64,000 nucleotides of DNA, taken from positions 1-64,000 of the forward strand of contig JAHDVF020000729.1 of the NCBI GenBank assembly GCA_022606425.2, in the 5' to 3' direction. The translations under genes and the position numbers were made by a program. The DNA is from Lepidostoma basale (Eukaryota; Arthropoda; Insecta; Trichoptera; Lepidostomatidae). The stretch's first letter is position 1. Each line of letters opens with the position of its first letter. Positions 51,363-62,884 of this stretch are shown one piece after another. The notes beneath the pieces are model-generated. The model was not told the origin of the DNA. It did no database searches and worked only from the letters and a program-made list of their open reading frames with translations.

Positions 51363-52022
51363 ATGTTTCTTTTTTATATAACTATGCACTTTGTATACAA
51401 CATTCACATTTATTAAAAAAATAAAATTAAAATAAAACATTAAATATGTTTCAGTGTAACTAGCCCTTCATCAGTGATATTATATAAATATTTGAAATAT
51501 TAAAAAATTCTTTACAAATATGGTCAGTTTTGACAGATGTTTTAATGATTTATTTTGGAACGTTAATGCTTTTGTTATAACAAATATTATGAATAAATCT
51601 AAAATAATAATTTAAAGTTCTTATTGGGGTTCAGGTATTTTAATTTCTAAAATTTCATGAAATTTTAGGAATTAAAAAAGCAATTAAAAATATAGAAAAT
51701 ATTATAAATAATCAAATAAATTTAACGTCAAGTCCAATCTTTGATTTATTTCCTTTGTTGTAAGTTAATACCTGAACCCCAATAAGAACTTCAAATTATT
51801 ATTTTAAATTTATTCATAATATTTGTAATAAAAAAGCATAAAGGTTCCAAAATAAATCCTTATAACATCTGTCAAAACTGACCATATTTGTAAACAATTT
51901 TATAATATTTTAAATATTTATATAATATCACCGATGAGGGTGAGTCTGAAACATGTTTGATATTTAATTTTTATTTTATATTTTTAATAAATGTGAATGT
52001 TGTATAAAGTATATAAAAAATA
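51363..52022. mobile_element. FB-D foldback element
   Basis: Arms 51363-51645 and 51764-52022 are inverse copies with moderate divergence (for example TTCTTATTGGGGTTCAGGTA against TACCTGAACCCCAATAAGAA). The loop is about 120 bp. A part occurs at 42180. No coding. Confidence 0.75.
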
Positions 52023-52059
52023 AATATTAAACTCTACAACACAAAGTTATGGCGAACAT

Positions 52060-52300
52060 AGAAGAAAAACCAAGAATAGTCCAAAGAGTCAAAAGCAATA
52101 TGGGGATCAGTATAGTGGACATGGTGAGAAACACCACCATTAGACCAAGAACATGAGTTTCAAGCATCATCAGAAGACTGGCAGCAATAAAGAAGAGGAG
52201 GGTATTTGGGTCGTAATTTGAGGTCTTTTATTGTAGGGTTATGATGTGAAGGGAGTGAATAAGGAACTTAACACCATTGTCCAAGAAACACTAAATATTA
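52060..52300 (+). repeat. Direct repeat flanking a B copy, left
   Basis: CCAAAGAGTCAAAAGCAATA through CAAGAAACACTAAATATTAT is similar over about 240 bp to 52852-53095. Both copies hold a decayed B-like RT tail (ERAMLRISIVDSVRNTTIRP in the right copy). Confidence 0.7.
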
Positions 52301-52840
52301 TAATTATTCTAGAAAAACGATGTTTTCATGTACCTATATGAAATGGGTTACATCCTTAAAAACCGGAAAATACCGATCAACCTGAAACGAAAAGTCTATG
52401 AAGCCTGCGTTCTGCCAGTTGGTACTTATGGTTTTGAAACTGTTACACTTGCCAAACAAAGTGCCGAGAAACTACGAGTGACCCAAAGAGCCATGGAAAG
52501 AGCCATGTTAGGAATAAGCCTAAGAGACAGAGTCAAAAACGATAAGGTGAGAGAAAAAACAAAGGTCACTGACATCATCCACCGCGTGGCGACTCTAAAA
52601 TGGCAATGGGCCGGTCACGTAGCCAGAAGCCCAGATGAAAAATGGACAAGAAGACTGCTAAATTGGAGACCTTGGACGACAATGAGAAGCGCAGGGCGAC
52701 CGCAACTACGGTGGAATGATAATCTGAACAGACATGTCGGAATAACCTGGATGCAGTCTGCACAATACAGAGTGACATGGAAGCGAATGGAGGAGGTCTT
52801 TGTCCAGGATTGGACGGGAATAGGCTGAAGAAGAAGATTA
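52301..52840 (+). mobile_element. LINE family B (RTE-like), longest intact C-terminal frame
   Basis: A 166-codon frame (52328-52828) reads INLKRKVYEACVLPVGTYGF, EKLRVTQRAMERAMLGISLR, VATLKWQWAGHVARSPDEKW, RSAGRPQLRWNDNLNRHVGI and VFVQDWTGIG, then a stop. It is followed by a (GAAGAA)-type tail at 52828-52840. It lacks the RT palm and the endonuclease. Confidence 0.85.
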
Positions 52841-52844
52841 CAAA

Positions 52845-53095
52845 TAAACTAAGAATTGTCCAAAGAGTCATGGAAAGAGCAATGTTGAGGATCAGTATAG
52901 TGGACAGCGTGAGAAACACCACTATTAGACCAAGCGCAGGAGTTTCAGACATCATCATAAGAAGGAAGGCAGCACTGAAAAAGAGGATTATATTTGGGTC
53001 GTAATTTAAGGTCTTTTATTGTGGGGTTATGATGTGAAAGGTTTGAATAAGGAACATTACACCAGTATCCAAGAAACAATAAATATAATAATGTA
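52845..53095 (+). repeat. Direct repeat flanking a B copy, right
   Basis: See the left copy. It retains the better coding text (LRIVQRVMERAMLRISIVDS and VSDIIIRRKAALKKRIIFGS). Confidence 0.7.
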
Positions 53096-53464
53096 TATGA
53101 AATGGCATTGAGTAGATTTTTGATCTCCACGTTTGAATGTTGTTCCCAAATTTGAAATTCGAATAAATAAAACAAAAGACTCGTAAAATATTTAATCATA
53201 TCAAGATTTGTAGTTTTTTTTATCGTTATTGTTGATAAATAATATTATCAACTTTTTATCGTGCTTATCTCGACGTAATTCTTACTCTTGGACTCTTGAA
53301 TGGTACAGTTTTAATGACGAAACCCTTCAAGAATCTTACAAAGATTTTATAATAATTATTATAACAGAAAGTCATTGCATAATATGAATGAGAGCAGAAG
53401 TAATGTGGCAGAGATTAGATCATATAGACCAGTGGTCAGTAAATTCATTAGTTAAATAAGGACC
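53096..53464. other. No recognised feature
   Basis: AT-rich. Nothing convincing. Confidence 0.4.
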
Positions 53465-54010
53465 CAGGTACTAGACTAGAGCAATACCACCAACGCTGTT
53501 TACAAATGATCCTAAATGTGAAACGGCAGGACAAACGGATAAATGCGAGCGTACTTACTGAGGTCCGATACGATAAAGGATCTTGGTATTGTTTATAGAA
53601 GTAGGCTGACTTTCCATACTCACATCGAGAGAATATGTGGAGTTGCACTGAAAATGTTGGGATTTATTCTCCGAACTGCTAGAGTTTTCAAGAATCCCTA
53701 TGTTTTGCGAATTTTGTATAGCTCATTGGTCCGGAGCCGGCTCGAGTGTGGCTCGGTGATATGGAGTCCCCACGAGGCGAGATACTCGCTCACGTTAGAG
53801 AGGGTTCAGAAAAGATTTCTGAGATATCTCTACATGAGGGAGTTTGGTAGCTATCGGTGGCTTTATCGCTTTATCCCACTGCATTCCTCTTGGGTATGCT
53901 GGGGACCAATAATTTACAGATAAGAAGGGATGGGTGCACACTTACCCATTTCTTCAGACTTATCAGGGGATTCTTTGAGAATTCCATCATCTTGGAGGCT
54001 AGAGCTAGAG
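53465..54010 (+). mobile_element. LINE family D RT thumb to C-terminus
   Basis: A 126-codon frame from 53543 reads DTIKDLGIVYRSRLTFHTHI, GVALKMLGFILRTARVFKNP, YSSLVRSRLECGSVIWSPHE, LERVQKRFLRYLYMREFGSY and a frameshift. Downstream text matches LRRDGCTLTHFFRLIRGFFE. It is the best-kept D coding region in the window. Confidence 0.85.
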
Positions 54011-54026
54011 GAGGAGGCTAGCTAGT

Positions 54027-54122
54027 AATGAAACGCCCATCTCTTTGAAGCTGTTGAGATTTGGTTCCAAGTATTCCCAAAAGAAATGCCGTGGGATGGA
54101 TCCACGGATAACTACCATTTAT
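54027..54122 (-). mobile_element. LINE family D scrap
   Basis: CCATCTCTTTGAAGCTGTTG and AAAGAAATGCCGTGGGATGG are inverse D text, head-to-head with the preceding D copy. Confidence 0.6.
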
Positions 54123-54159
54123 GACTCAACCTTGTTAGTATATTAGAATGATTTGTAGA

Positions 54160-54530
54160 TTACAACATTTTGAATGTATACAAATTCTTGTAGACAAATT
54201 TTGCAGAGACTTTCACAGTACATTAATAAAGCTTTTCTGATTAATGCTTTCCAATCTTAATAGATGACGCTAGTGTAGAGTGAACTTAAAAATGTAAAGA
54301 TAGGCGTGGAATCCTACCATATATACAAGTTCCAAAAAATTGTCAGACGTGGTGGTCATAAGAAAAAAAAAGGCGGAATGGGGAATGTTGTTAAACATAA
54401 AGCGATCGCTCAACCCAACCAATGACAGGTCATAAGTCCTGTAAGCGCCTCGGCCACCACATTCTGTTCCCAGAAAACAATTTACATCTTCGTCTCTATT
54501 GAGATACAATTAATCATTATAAAATAAAAA
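54160..54530 (+). mobile_element. FB-A element with both ends
   Basis: The left end ACAACATTTTGAATGTATAC is inverse to the right end of the copy at 25535. Internal words ATGACGCTAGTGTAGAGTGA, GGCGGAATGGGGAATGTTGT and TCGTCTCTATTGAGATACAA are shared. It shows the family has terminal inverted repeats. Confidence 0.75.
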
Positions 54531-54599
54531 TGATTTGTAGATTGTTACTGATAGTCTGATGATATAAAATTGCTGGTGACTGATCACTGAATGCAGAAG

Positions 54600-55640
54600 G
54601 CACAAGGCAGGGTTTTTTGAAGAAATATAGGGGAGGCCTGTGCCCAGCATTGCACGGAATTGGTTACTTCAAACAGGGCTGTGTGATGTCCCCGTGGTTG
54701 TTCAATCTATACTTGGACAAGTGTATGAAAGAACTTGAAGGCATAGACGCTGGTGCTAAGATGAATTGTTTGTCAGTCAGCTGTTTGTTATATGCAGACG
54801 AAGCTGTGTTAATCGCTGACAGTAAAGAAAATTTGCAAGCCTTAGTGTCAAGGATGTATGAGGCATGCAAAAAGAGTGACTTGGTGATGAATGTGTCTAA
54901 ATCTAAAGTGATGGTTTTCGAGAAAGTAGAATGTATGACGATTTGTGATATAAGTGCGATGGGCGAGAAATTGGAGCAAGTTACTGAATTTACGTATCTG
55001 GGAAGCATGTTTACAAGGGACGGAAAAATGGAGAAAGACATCGAAAGGAGGGTTGGTGCTGGGAATAAAATAAATGGGGCACTCAAAGTCATTACTGCAA
55101 ATAGATATATCCACAGAAGCAAAGATGGCAGTACACAATGGAGTTCTAGTGCCAACCCTCATGTATGGAAGTGAAGCTTGGAGCTGGCAAAAGAAGGATG
55201 AAAGCAGGATAAACGCCGTAGAAATGAGATCACTGAAAAGAATGTGCGGGAAAACGTTGTATGATAGAATACCGAACGATGAAATAAGAAAGAAATGTAA
55301 GGCAGATGACTGCATCATGAATAAAATTAAAAAAGGATCCCTGAGATGGTTCGGACATATGGAACGAATGGATGAGAGTAGAATGGTTAAAAAATTGTAC
55401 ACAAGCAGCGTGAGTGGGAAAAGCAGCCGAGGACGACCGAGGAAAACATGGCATGACCAAATTAATCAATTACTAAAAGGCGGCCACATTCGAAGTCGGA
55501 ACAATCGACGTGCGTGCATGGTAAGATGTATGGATGTAGAGGAAGCTCGAGAGGTATGCCAGGACAGGCCAGTGTGGCGATCCATCCTCTCTGCCTACCC
55601 CTCCGGGGAAATGGCGTGATGGTTAGTTAGTTTTTTTAAA
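54600..55640 (+). mobile_element. LINE family A2, longest copy in the window
   Basis: Starts inside the RT palm (FKQGCVMSPWLFNLYLDKCM) and has LLYADEAVLIADSKENLQAL, where the catalytic YADD reads YADE. It continues EFTYLGSMFTRDGKMEKDIE, shifts frame near 55110, then runs from TEAKMAVHNGVLVPTLMYGS to RGRPRKTWHDQINQLLKGGH and RPVWRSILSAYPSGEMA, with a stop at 55619 and GTTAGTTAG at the end. It defines the C-terminal half of the family A pol. The endonuclease half is missing, and the altered active site and frameshift make it inactive. Confidence 0.9.
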
Positions 55641-56384
55641 GTTTTGGTTACTTCAATTACTGAGTAAGTTTGTTGATAGCAGCTGACCCTGTTTGGGTAT
55701 GCTCTTGTAATTCCGGCTCATAATATTATCGCACAACCCAATGATATGTTATGAACTACAAGTTAGCACTGTTTCTCTCAGTTGTATCCTGGCCACCGCG
55801 CGCGTCGGTCGTGTGCCGGTCTTGGAGATAAAAAAAAAATCGCGAAACTGTCGACCAACATCTTTACAACACGTTTGTTGACATTTTATTAGCCAATCAA
55901 TAATCGAACGACACTTTATTCGCCGACAAAACAAATGACAATTGAATTTGAAAATATAATTCATATTTATAGTGATTAATAATCATTGTTCATCTACAAT
56001 TAAAAACATTTTAATAATACTTAATACAAAATGTGCATTTTAATTTAAAAAAAATATTATTATATTTAAAAAAAAAAGTGAAGTTTAATTTTAATTATAA
56101 ACTCTAATAATTTAAGTATTAAAAATATGTGTTCCAATTAAAGTATTTATTCTTATTTTTAATATAATATATAAAAAATCTATAATAGTGTTTTTAAAAT
56201 TAATAAAAATAAAAGTGATTTAAAGTGAACGTTTAATGGTAACCTTGATTATTTTTAATTTTGTGTTGTGATATGATTATTTTGCACTGCTTTTCAGAAA
56301 TATTTTTTATTTTTTAATTTTTAAGATTTTTTTTTTTCGTCATTTTCACAAGAAATCAGAAATTATTGTTGAGGAACTATACGT
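55641..56384. other. Very AT-rich spacer, no gene
   Basis: A-rich and T-rich runs. A small GC-rich block at 55790-55835 (CCGCGCGCGTCGGTCGTGTG) has no partner. Confidence 0.4.
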
Positions 56385-56900
56385 AATCGTTGTGAATGGA
56401 GAAAAGAGTCGATGAATTCCGACGATAACATGGCATATCGAATTAATCACATTTTAAAAATCGGCAGTGTTAGATGTCTGAAGAATCGACGTGTTTGTTT
56501 GATTCAGTGTATAAATGTAGAGGAAGTTAGAGAGGTGTATCATGATAGAGTGGTGTGGCGATCTATTATCTCAGCCTACCCTTCCAGGGAAACGGCATGA
56601 TGGTTTGTTGTTGTTTTTGGTATTTAAATTTTTTATACAATTTCCAATATGACCACTTTATATTTGTATCTTCTGGATAGAGGTATACTCTATTCTGACA
56701 CTTCTCTCATCAGCTTCTACCACATTTATCCAGTGAGTGAAACACGCACGCCGATTATAACGACTTCTAACATGGCCTATTTTTAAAATCTGATTATTTT
56801 TTAATTCCATTTCTTACTCAGTCTTCCTCGAGTTCGCACTCCATTCACATCGATAACGTATCTAATACCATTGATTTCAATTTCCGATATTAGTTTTTTT
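56385..56900. mobile_element. LINE family A3 ends, plus (56385-56625) and minus (56685-56870)
   Basis: The plus copy encodes NHILKIGSVRCLKNRRVCLI and NVEEVREVYHDRVVWRSIIS, then AYPSRETA and a stop, with tail GATGGTTTGTTGTTGTT. The minus copy contains CACGCACGCCGATTATAACG and CCTCGAGTTCGCACTCCATT. Confidence 0.7.
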
Positions 56901-56944
56901 TTACATTTCGTTTTTCGTAAATTAACATGAAGTTAAAATAATCA

Positions 56945-57425
56945 TCAGTTAAAGTATTTTTTTACTTGGGAAATTGAAAAACTTTGTTTGATCCACTATT
57001 TATAAAAAAACACGACATATTTCGGAGGATACCTTCATCTTCAGGTGTTAAAATATAATAAAAACTAAAACAAATAAATTCTAATAAAAAACTCGATACA
57101 ATAATTCTAATTTAAAAATTAACCTGGGCTATTTGTTATGAGTAGGTACTAACAATTATTTTTTAACTGTAAGAACTAATAAATAATATTAAATAATAAT
57201 AATACATAATTAATATAATTTAAAAAAATGCGTTTTTTATTAGTACTTTGGATTAGTTTTTATTATATTTTTACACCTGAAGATGGAGGTATCCTCCGAA
57301 ACATGTCGTGTTTTTTTAATATTTTTTAAATAAATAGTGGATTAAACAAAGTTTTTCAATATCCTAAGTATATTACTATGGAATTCCACAGTGTTAATGC
57401 CTTAGCGTTCAATAAGTTAAAATAT
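56945..57425. mobile_element. FB-B foldback element, copy 2
   Basis: Arms about 56950-57130 and 57235-57370 with GGAGGATACCTTC / GGAGGTATCCTCC, then the shared right flank ATGGAATTCCACAGTGTTAA and CTTAGCGTTCAATAAGTT. Confidence 0.75.
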
Positions 57426-57589
57426 TTTTAATTAATAGAAATGTAAAAGTTTAGAAGTTTTATTATATTTTACGTGAATGACATGTTTCGCTTGTTTATG
57501 ACATCGTCAAACATGTGTCATTCTTATTAATTATTTAATATGCAGTTTTACATCATTGTTTTTAGAACCAATAAAGAACAAGTATTTTT

Positions 57590-58475
57590 ACACTTACAAT
57601 AATCTAAACCTATCCAAAAAGGCTAGAATGGCAGTGCACAATGGTGTTCTTCTACCGACCCTTATGTATGGAAGCGAAGAATGGAACTGGCAAAAGAAGG
57701 ATGAAAGTTGTATAAATGCAGTAGAAATGAGCTCTCTTAGACGAATGTGTGGATAGATATGATAGAGTGTCGAATGAAAATATAAGAAGTGAATGCGGTG
57801 CGAATGATGGTGTTAAGAATAAAATATAGAAAGGATCATTAAGATGGTTTGGACATATGGAAAGAATGAATAATGAAAGAATGGTAAAAAATTATCTGTT
57901 TACGATATAAATGGAACCAGAAATAGAGGAAGCCTGAGGAACACGTGGCACGATAAATTAAATCAAATATTGAATGTCGGACACGTGAGGACCACCACGG
58001 CGTGTCGCTGAAGGGGTAGGCAGAAATAATGGACTGCCACACTTTTCTTTCCTGACATATTTCTCTCGCTTCCTCAACATTCATACATCGTGTCATGAAC
58101 GCGCATCGATTTCTCTGACTCCTCACGTGACTGATATTCAATATTTGATTTATTTGATAGATCCACGTTTCCCTCAGTCTTCCTCTATTTCTAGTTCTAT
58201 TTACATCGTTAACATAGAATTTTTTCACTATTCTTTCTTCATTCATTCTTTCCATGTGTCCACACCTGATCCTTTTTATATTTTGTTCATAACACCATCA
58301 TTCGCACCGCATTCACTTCTTATATTTTCATTCGACACTATCATACACAGAGTACCACACATTCGTCTAAGAGATCTCATTTCTACTGCATTTTGTCTAC
58401 TTCTATCCTTCTTTTGCCAGTTATAAGCTTCGCCTCCATACATAAGGGTCGGTATAAGAACACCATTGAATAAAT
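57590..58475. mobile_element. Two LINE A1 copies tail-to-tail (plus 57590-57990, minus 57995-58475)
   Basis: The plus copy encodes KKARMAVHNGVLLPTLMYGS and EWNWQKKDESCINAVEMSSL, and stops short of its 3' end at GGACACGTGAGG. The minus copy then starts near its own 3' terminus (GGCGTGTCGCTGAAGGGGTA) and runs back to ACACCATTGA. Neither has the TTAG tail, so a deletion joined them. Confidence 0.78.
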
Positions 58476-58779
58476 AAAATGATACTTTGTCTTTGCTGTA
58501 TTGAATAAATATAATTGTTTCAGTCCAAAGCTATTGAGCTATTGACGTGAACACAGGCACAGAGGAGAATATTTCGTGTTTTGTTTACTATAATTACGTC
58601 AATCATTATTTAGGTCTCTGCCTCGCTTGGTTCAAGGCTGCGCTATTGGAAACTAATTAACTTAAAAATTCAGAGATGGCGTGTTATTGCGATACTTATT
58701 ATTTAATTGATTTCGTGATGCTTACTATTCCACCAATGATTTATTTCGTACGCGATTATTAGGTACGCGATTCTATGAT
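58476..58779. other. No recognised feature
   Basis: AT-rich. Nothing convincing. Confidence 0.4.
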
Positions 58780-59070
58780 ATCTTCTTCTTATCAGCCGTT
58801 TCTCCACTCGTCACATTGTTCTATCTAACTCTCGCACTTCCTCTACATTCATAAACCATGACACGAATGCACGTCGATTGTTCAGACTTCGAACGTGGCC
58901 GTTTTTTAGTCATTGATAAATTTAAATATTATTAAAATTATTTATAAAATGTATTATTATCAAATATATCTTCTTATTCTTCTTCCTTATTGTAGACCTA
59001 TGTGGTCTGTTCTCCAGAGTGTTGCTCCTCCTGTGAAGTAGACTTCCAGTTGTCCTTCCATCTTTTACGA
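58780..59070 (-). mobile_element. LINE A2 scrap (58780-58925) and E 3' end (58985-59070)
   Basis: The A2 text reads CACGTCGATTGTTCAGACTT. The E end contains ACCTATGTGGTCTGTTCTCC and GTTGCTCCTCCTGTGAAGTA (inverse of the STSQEE coding end). Confidence 0.6.
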
Positions 59071-59400
59071 GGTCTCAAATGCAAGTATAAGAAGTGAATG
59101 CGGTGCGAATGACAGTGTTATGAATAAAATAATGAAAGATTCGTTACGATGGTTTGGACACATGGAAAGAATAAATGAAGACTTAATGATGAAGACGGAG
59201 CTAGACATAGAGGAAGGTCGAGAAAAATCTATCAAATCAATCAAATATTGAATGTCGGTCGCGTGAGGAGTCGGAGAAATCGACGTGTGTGCATGATAAG
59301 ATGTATGAATGTAGAGGAATCGAGAGAAGTATGTCAGGACAGAACAGTGTGGCGGTCCATTCTTTCTGCCTACCCCTCCGGGGAGACCGTTAGTTAGTTT
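59071..59400 (+). mobile_element. LINE family A1 3' end
   Basis: Contains GAATGCGGTGCGAATGACAG, GATGGTTTGGACACATGGAA and frameshifted GRVRSRRNRRVCMIRCMNVE, ending GGGGAGACCGTTAGTTAG (about ten bases of the usual end are lost). Confidence 0.8.
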
Positions 59401-59765
59401 TCTTTGAGAATCCGTCATCTTGGAGGCTATCTTTATGTTCCGGATAGTTAACTTCGACAGCGTCAGCACAGACTGTTTTATCTGCCAGCATGCATAACCA
59501 ATCTGCCTCTGGAAATGCCGGTGTGGATCAATCAAACTGCTGAACATGATCGCTTCGGAGATCGATGTCTTTCATATTCATGAAAGTGCGTTCAGAAGAC
59601 AAATTCTCTTGACTTTGGAGAGTATCTTGTATTCCTAATTTCGAACCATCTCTCATGCTTTCCTGGTACTATATATTTTTTTATATTCTACCTCAATCGA
59701 TGTTTTAAACTATGTTTGTTGTTTGTAATATCTTTTGAGATAATAAACTGATTTGTCTGAAGTCT
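59398..59765 (+). mobile_element. LINE family D C-terminal end and 3' UTR
   Basis: ACTTCGACAGCGTCAGCACA, then CATAACCAATCTGCCTCTGG and AGATCGATGTCTTTCATATT are D text. It ends ATCTTTTGAGATAATAAACT and GATTTG. Confidence 0.75.
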
Positions 59766-60074
59766 TCCTCGACAACTTTTTCCATTCACTATGTATAGAT
59801 GATGTTTTAAATGTTATATTTTTTTTATATTAAGGTAAATGCCCTTATTATCTATTGTAAATAAAGATATCGTTTTATTCTAATTTGATATAACCAATGT
59901 TAAGAGTTTTAAACAATCAAAAAGTTTTTTTTTTTTCAATATATGTATTTCTTCAATATTCTTAATTATGCATAGTTTTTTGTTGTTGTTGTTTTAAATA
60001 AAACAATGTTATTTTGTAAAGGCTATTTATTGGACAGATATAAATAAAATTAAGATTTACTCGCTAGATGTAAC
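59766..60074. other. No recognised feature
   Basis: AT-rich with several poly-T/A runs. Confidence 0.4.
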
Positions 60075-60600
60075 TAACTAACCATCACGCCGTTTCCCCG
60101 AAGGCGTATGCAGAAAGAATGGACTGCCACACTTTTCTTTCCTGCCATAATTCTCTCACTTTCTCAACATTCGTACATCGTGTCATGCACGCGCGTCGAT
60201 TTCTCTCCTATCGCATTTATTCTGCTCTCATCCTTCTTCTGCCAAATCCATGCTTCGCTTCCATACATCAGGGTTGGGACCAGAACTCCATTGTGAACAG
60301 CTATTTTTGCTTTCATCAATAAATTCTTGTTAGAATATCAAACGGCGAAAAGCGGTACACCGCTAATTAAATAGTCCATTGTTAGGATACTTCAACATTA
60401 TTACTGTTAAAATTTAAAACACTGTTATAATACCTCAATTTCTTTTCATTCACTGAGAGTGTCGCGACAGCTGTTTCGCCAACCGATGTTGGCATCATCT
60501 GGAGTTCTGGTCCCAACCATATATAATCGTTCCTTCCCTATGTGCAATCGTCTGCTTTACATCATGAATAAAATTAAAAAAGGATCCCTGAGATGGTTTA
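60075..60600. mobile_element. LINE A1 (minus), FB-C part and LINE A2 scrap
   Basis: 60075-60320 is a minus A1 end with an internal deletion (GTCGATTTCTCTCCTATCGC). 60375-60497 holds FB-C text (GTGTCGCGACAGCTGTTTCG, CCGATGTTGGCATCATCTGG). 60497-60600 has A2 text (ATGAATAAAATTAAAAAAGG). Confidence 0.6.
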
Positions 60601-60929
60601 ATTCTATCTACGTCATTTGTTTTGTTACGCCAAAAAGTATAACTTCTTTCATGCGTACATAAGTACACGCGCGATTTTTTAAAGATGTTTTCATTGTTAG
60701 GGTTTTCACGGCGTGTTGATAATTGGCACCAAGATTACATTGTGTCCGCAGTACTTATTACATATCGGCTGCGCAATATGTCCACATGTAGCACGTTATC
60801 TTTCATAGTTTTGATTTGTCTCGTTCAATTGAATTTCTATTGATTACTCCTGATACGAGAACTGCCATATCTTGGCAATCTACGATCTGATCTATTTGAG
60901 ATATTATTCGTTTTATAAATTCTCTGCTA

Positions 60930-61432
60930 GATTCTCTAATAATAGAGTCAAATAATATAGACCTAAAACTGAGAATACTCCTCATCAAGACCTATGTATG
61001 GAGTGTCTTGATGTACGGCTGCGAGACATGGTGCCTATCCGAAAGGGATAAGCGGAGACTAGAGGCTTTTGAGATGTGGTCCTATAGAAGACTCTTTTGA
61101 ATTTCCTGGAGAGACCACATCACGAATGAGGAAGTTCTTCAAGGAATCGAAGGAGGAAGGCACCTGCTCAGGACCTTGTCCGAAAGGCGTGCAAGATGGA
61201 TCGGCCATGTAATATGTCAAGAAGGTCTCTTGCATGCCATAATGGAGGGTATGATCGAGGGGACAAACTCTAGGGGACGCCCACGCCGAGAGTACCTGGA
61301 GGACCTGTTGGTGGACGTACGCTGCTCATCATATGCAGATCTCAAAAGAGCCGCACAAGACAGGGAAAAATGGAAGAGAATAATGGAGGAAATTGCTGCA
61401 AACCAATCCCAGGATTGAAACCAGAGAAGCAG
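60930..61432 (+). mobile_element. LINE family C insertion with 13-bp TSD
   Basis: Encodes KTYVWSVLMYGCETWCLSER, KRRLEAFEMWSYRRLF, then one stop (TGA for Gly), ISWRDHITNEEVLQGIEGGR, SERRARWIGHVICQEGLLHA and REYLEDLLVDVRCSSYADLK to QSQD and a stop. A perfect TSD AAATTCTCTGCTA lies at 60917-60929 and 61433-61445. The clear ends show that C inserts by target-primed reverse transcription and is normally 5'-truncated. Confidence 0.92.
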
Positions 61433-61499
61433 AAATTCTCTGCTAACGTTGTTATACGAAATATGATAGTTACAAAATACATAAAATAATAACTACCTA

Positions 61500-62205
61500 A
61501 CTAACTAACTAACCATCACGCCGTCTCCCCGAAGGGGTAGACAGAAATAATGAACTGCCACACTTTTCTTTCCTGACATATTTCTCTTGCTTCCTCAACA
61601 TTCATACATCGTGTCATGCACGCGCGTCGATTTCTCTGACTCCTCACATGGCCGACATTCAATATTTGATTTATTTAATCATGCCACGTTTTCCTCGGTT
61701 TTCCTCAATTTCTGGTTCCATTTACATCGTCAACATATAATTTTTTTACCATTCTTTCTTCATTCATTCTTTCCATATGTCCAAACCATCTTAATGACCC
61801 TTATCAGTAGAAATGAGATCTCTTAGACGAATGTGTGTATACTCTGTGTATGATAGAGTGTCGAATGCAAATATAAAAAGTGAATGCGGTGCGAATGAAA
61901 GTGTTATGAACAAAATAATGAAAGGAATATTAAGATGCTTTGGACACATTCAAAGAATGGGAAAAAAGTGTTTTTTTACGCTGTAAATGAAGCAAGAAAT
62001 AGAGGGAAAACGTGGCACTATCAAATAAATCAAACATGGAATGTCGGTCACGTGAGGAGTCGGAGAAATCAACGTGCGTGCATGGCACGATCTATTAATG
62101 TTGAGGAAGCGAGAGAAGTATGTCATTAAAGAAAAATGTGGCAGTCTGATCTTTCTGCCCACGCTTTTAGAGAAACGACGCACGTGGTGTTAGTTAGTTA
62201 TTTTT
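61500..62205. mobile_element. Two LINE A1 copies head-to-head, 3' ends outward
   Basis: 61500-61802 is a minus copy with (CTAA)n at the left. 61803-62205 is a plus copy (VEMRSLRRMCVYSVYDRVSN, then frameshifts) with its own GTTAGTTAG. Both kept 3' tails, so they are two insertions. Confidence 0.8.
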
Positions 62206-62446
62206 TAAACACCATGTTTTAATTGTGACGTAGGCTTGATTTAAGTTAAATATCTAAATAACGCGATTAGTTCGTAAACTGGGGGATTATTTTACGCCTC
62301 GAACAAGGCCTTTAGATACGTATAATATGCACATAATCTAAGATAATTTATTTATTTAATCATTTTTTTTATCAACGCATGACGTGAAATTCTGTTTATA
62401 TGAATATCGCCCCCGTGTGCGTCTGCATTGTACTTTTTAATCTTAT
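62206..62446. other. No recognised feature
   Basis: AT-rich. Confidence 0.4.
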
Positions 62447-62455
62447 ATAATTATT

Positions 62456-62875
62456 CTTCTTCTTCTTCGTCAGCCCTTATCGGTCCACTGCTGGACATAG
62501 GCCTCCTCTCTTCCCTTCCACTCGTCTCTATCTCCTGCCAGCTGTAGCCACATTTTCCCCCCCACGGCAGCAATGTCGTCGGCCCACCTTTTTTGCGGCC
62601 TGCCGACGCTTCTCCTATTCTCCCATGGTCTCCACCTTATTATTTTCTGGGTCCATCTATCCTCACTTTGTCTCGCCACATGACCCGCCCATTGCCACTT
62701 CAGTCTCGCTAGTCGTTCCATGATGTCCGTTATTTTTGTTCGGCGTCTAATCTCCTCATTTCTGATTCTATCTCGGAGACTGATGCCGAGCATATGTCTT
62801 TCCATGGAACGCTGCGTGACTCTCAATCTTTCAACATTTCTCTTGGTGAGGGTCACAGTTTCCATCCCATACGTA
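62456..62875 (-). mobile_element. LINE family B insertion, intact frame, with TSD
   Basis: The minus strand encodes METVTLTKRNVERLRVTQRS, MERHMLGISLRDRIRNEEIR, LARLKWQWAGHVARQSEDRW, RRSVGRPQKRWADDIAAVGG and REEAYVQQWTDKG to a stop. The (GAAGAA)n tail is at the left. A perfect TSD ATAATTATT lies at 62447-62455 and 62876-62884. The frame is open from end to end, so it is a young 5'-truncated copy. Confidence 0.92.
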
Positions 62876-62884
62876 ATAATTATT

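Noticed and set aside
57590..58475. Twin-priming structure
   Set aside because: The two A1 pieces are tail-to-tail and do not form a contiguous element with an inverted 5' part. A deletion between two copies explains it better.
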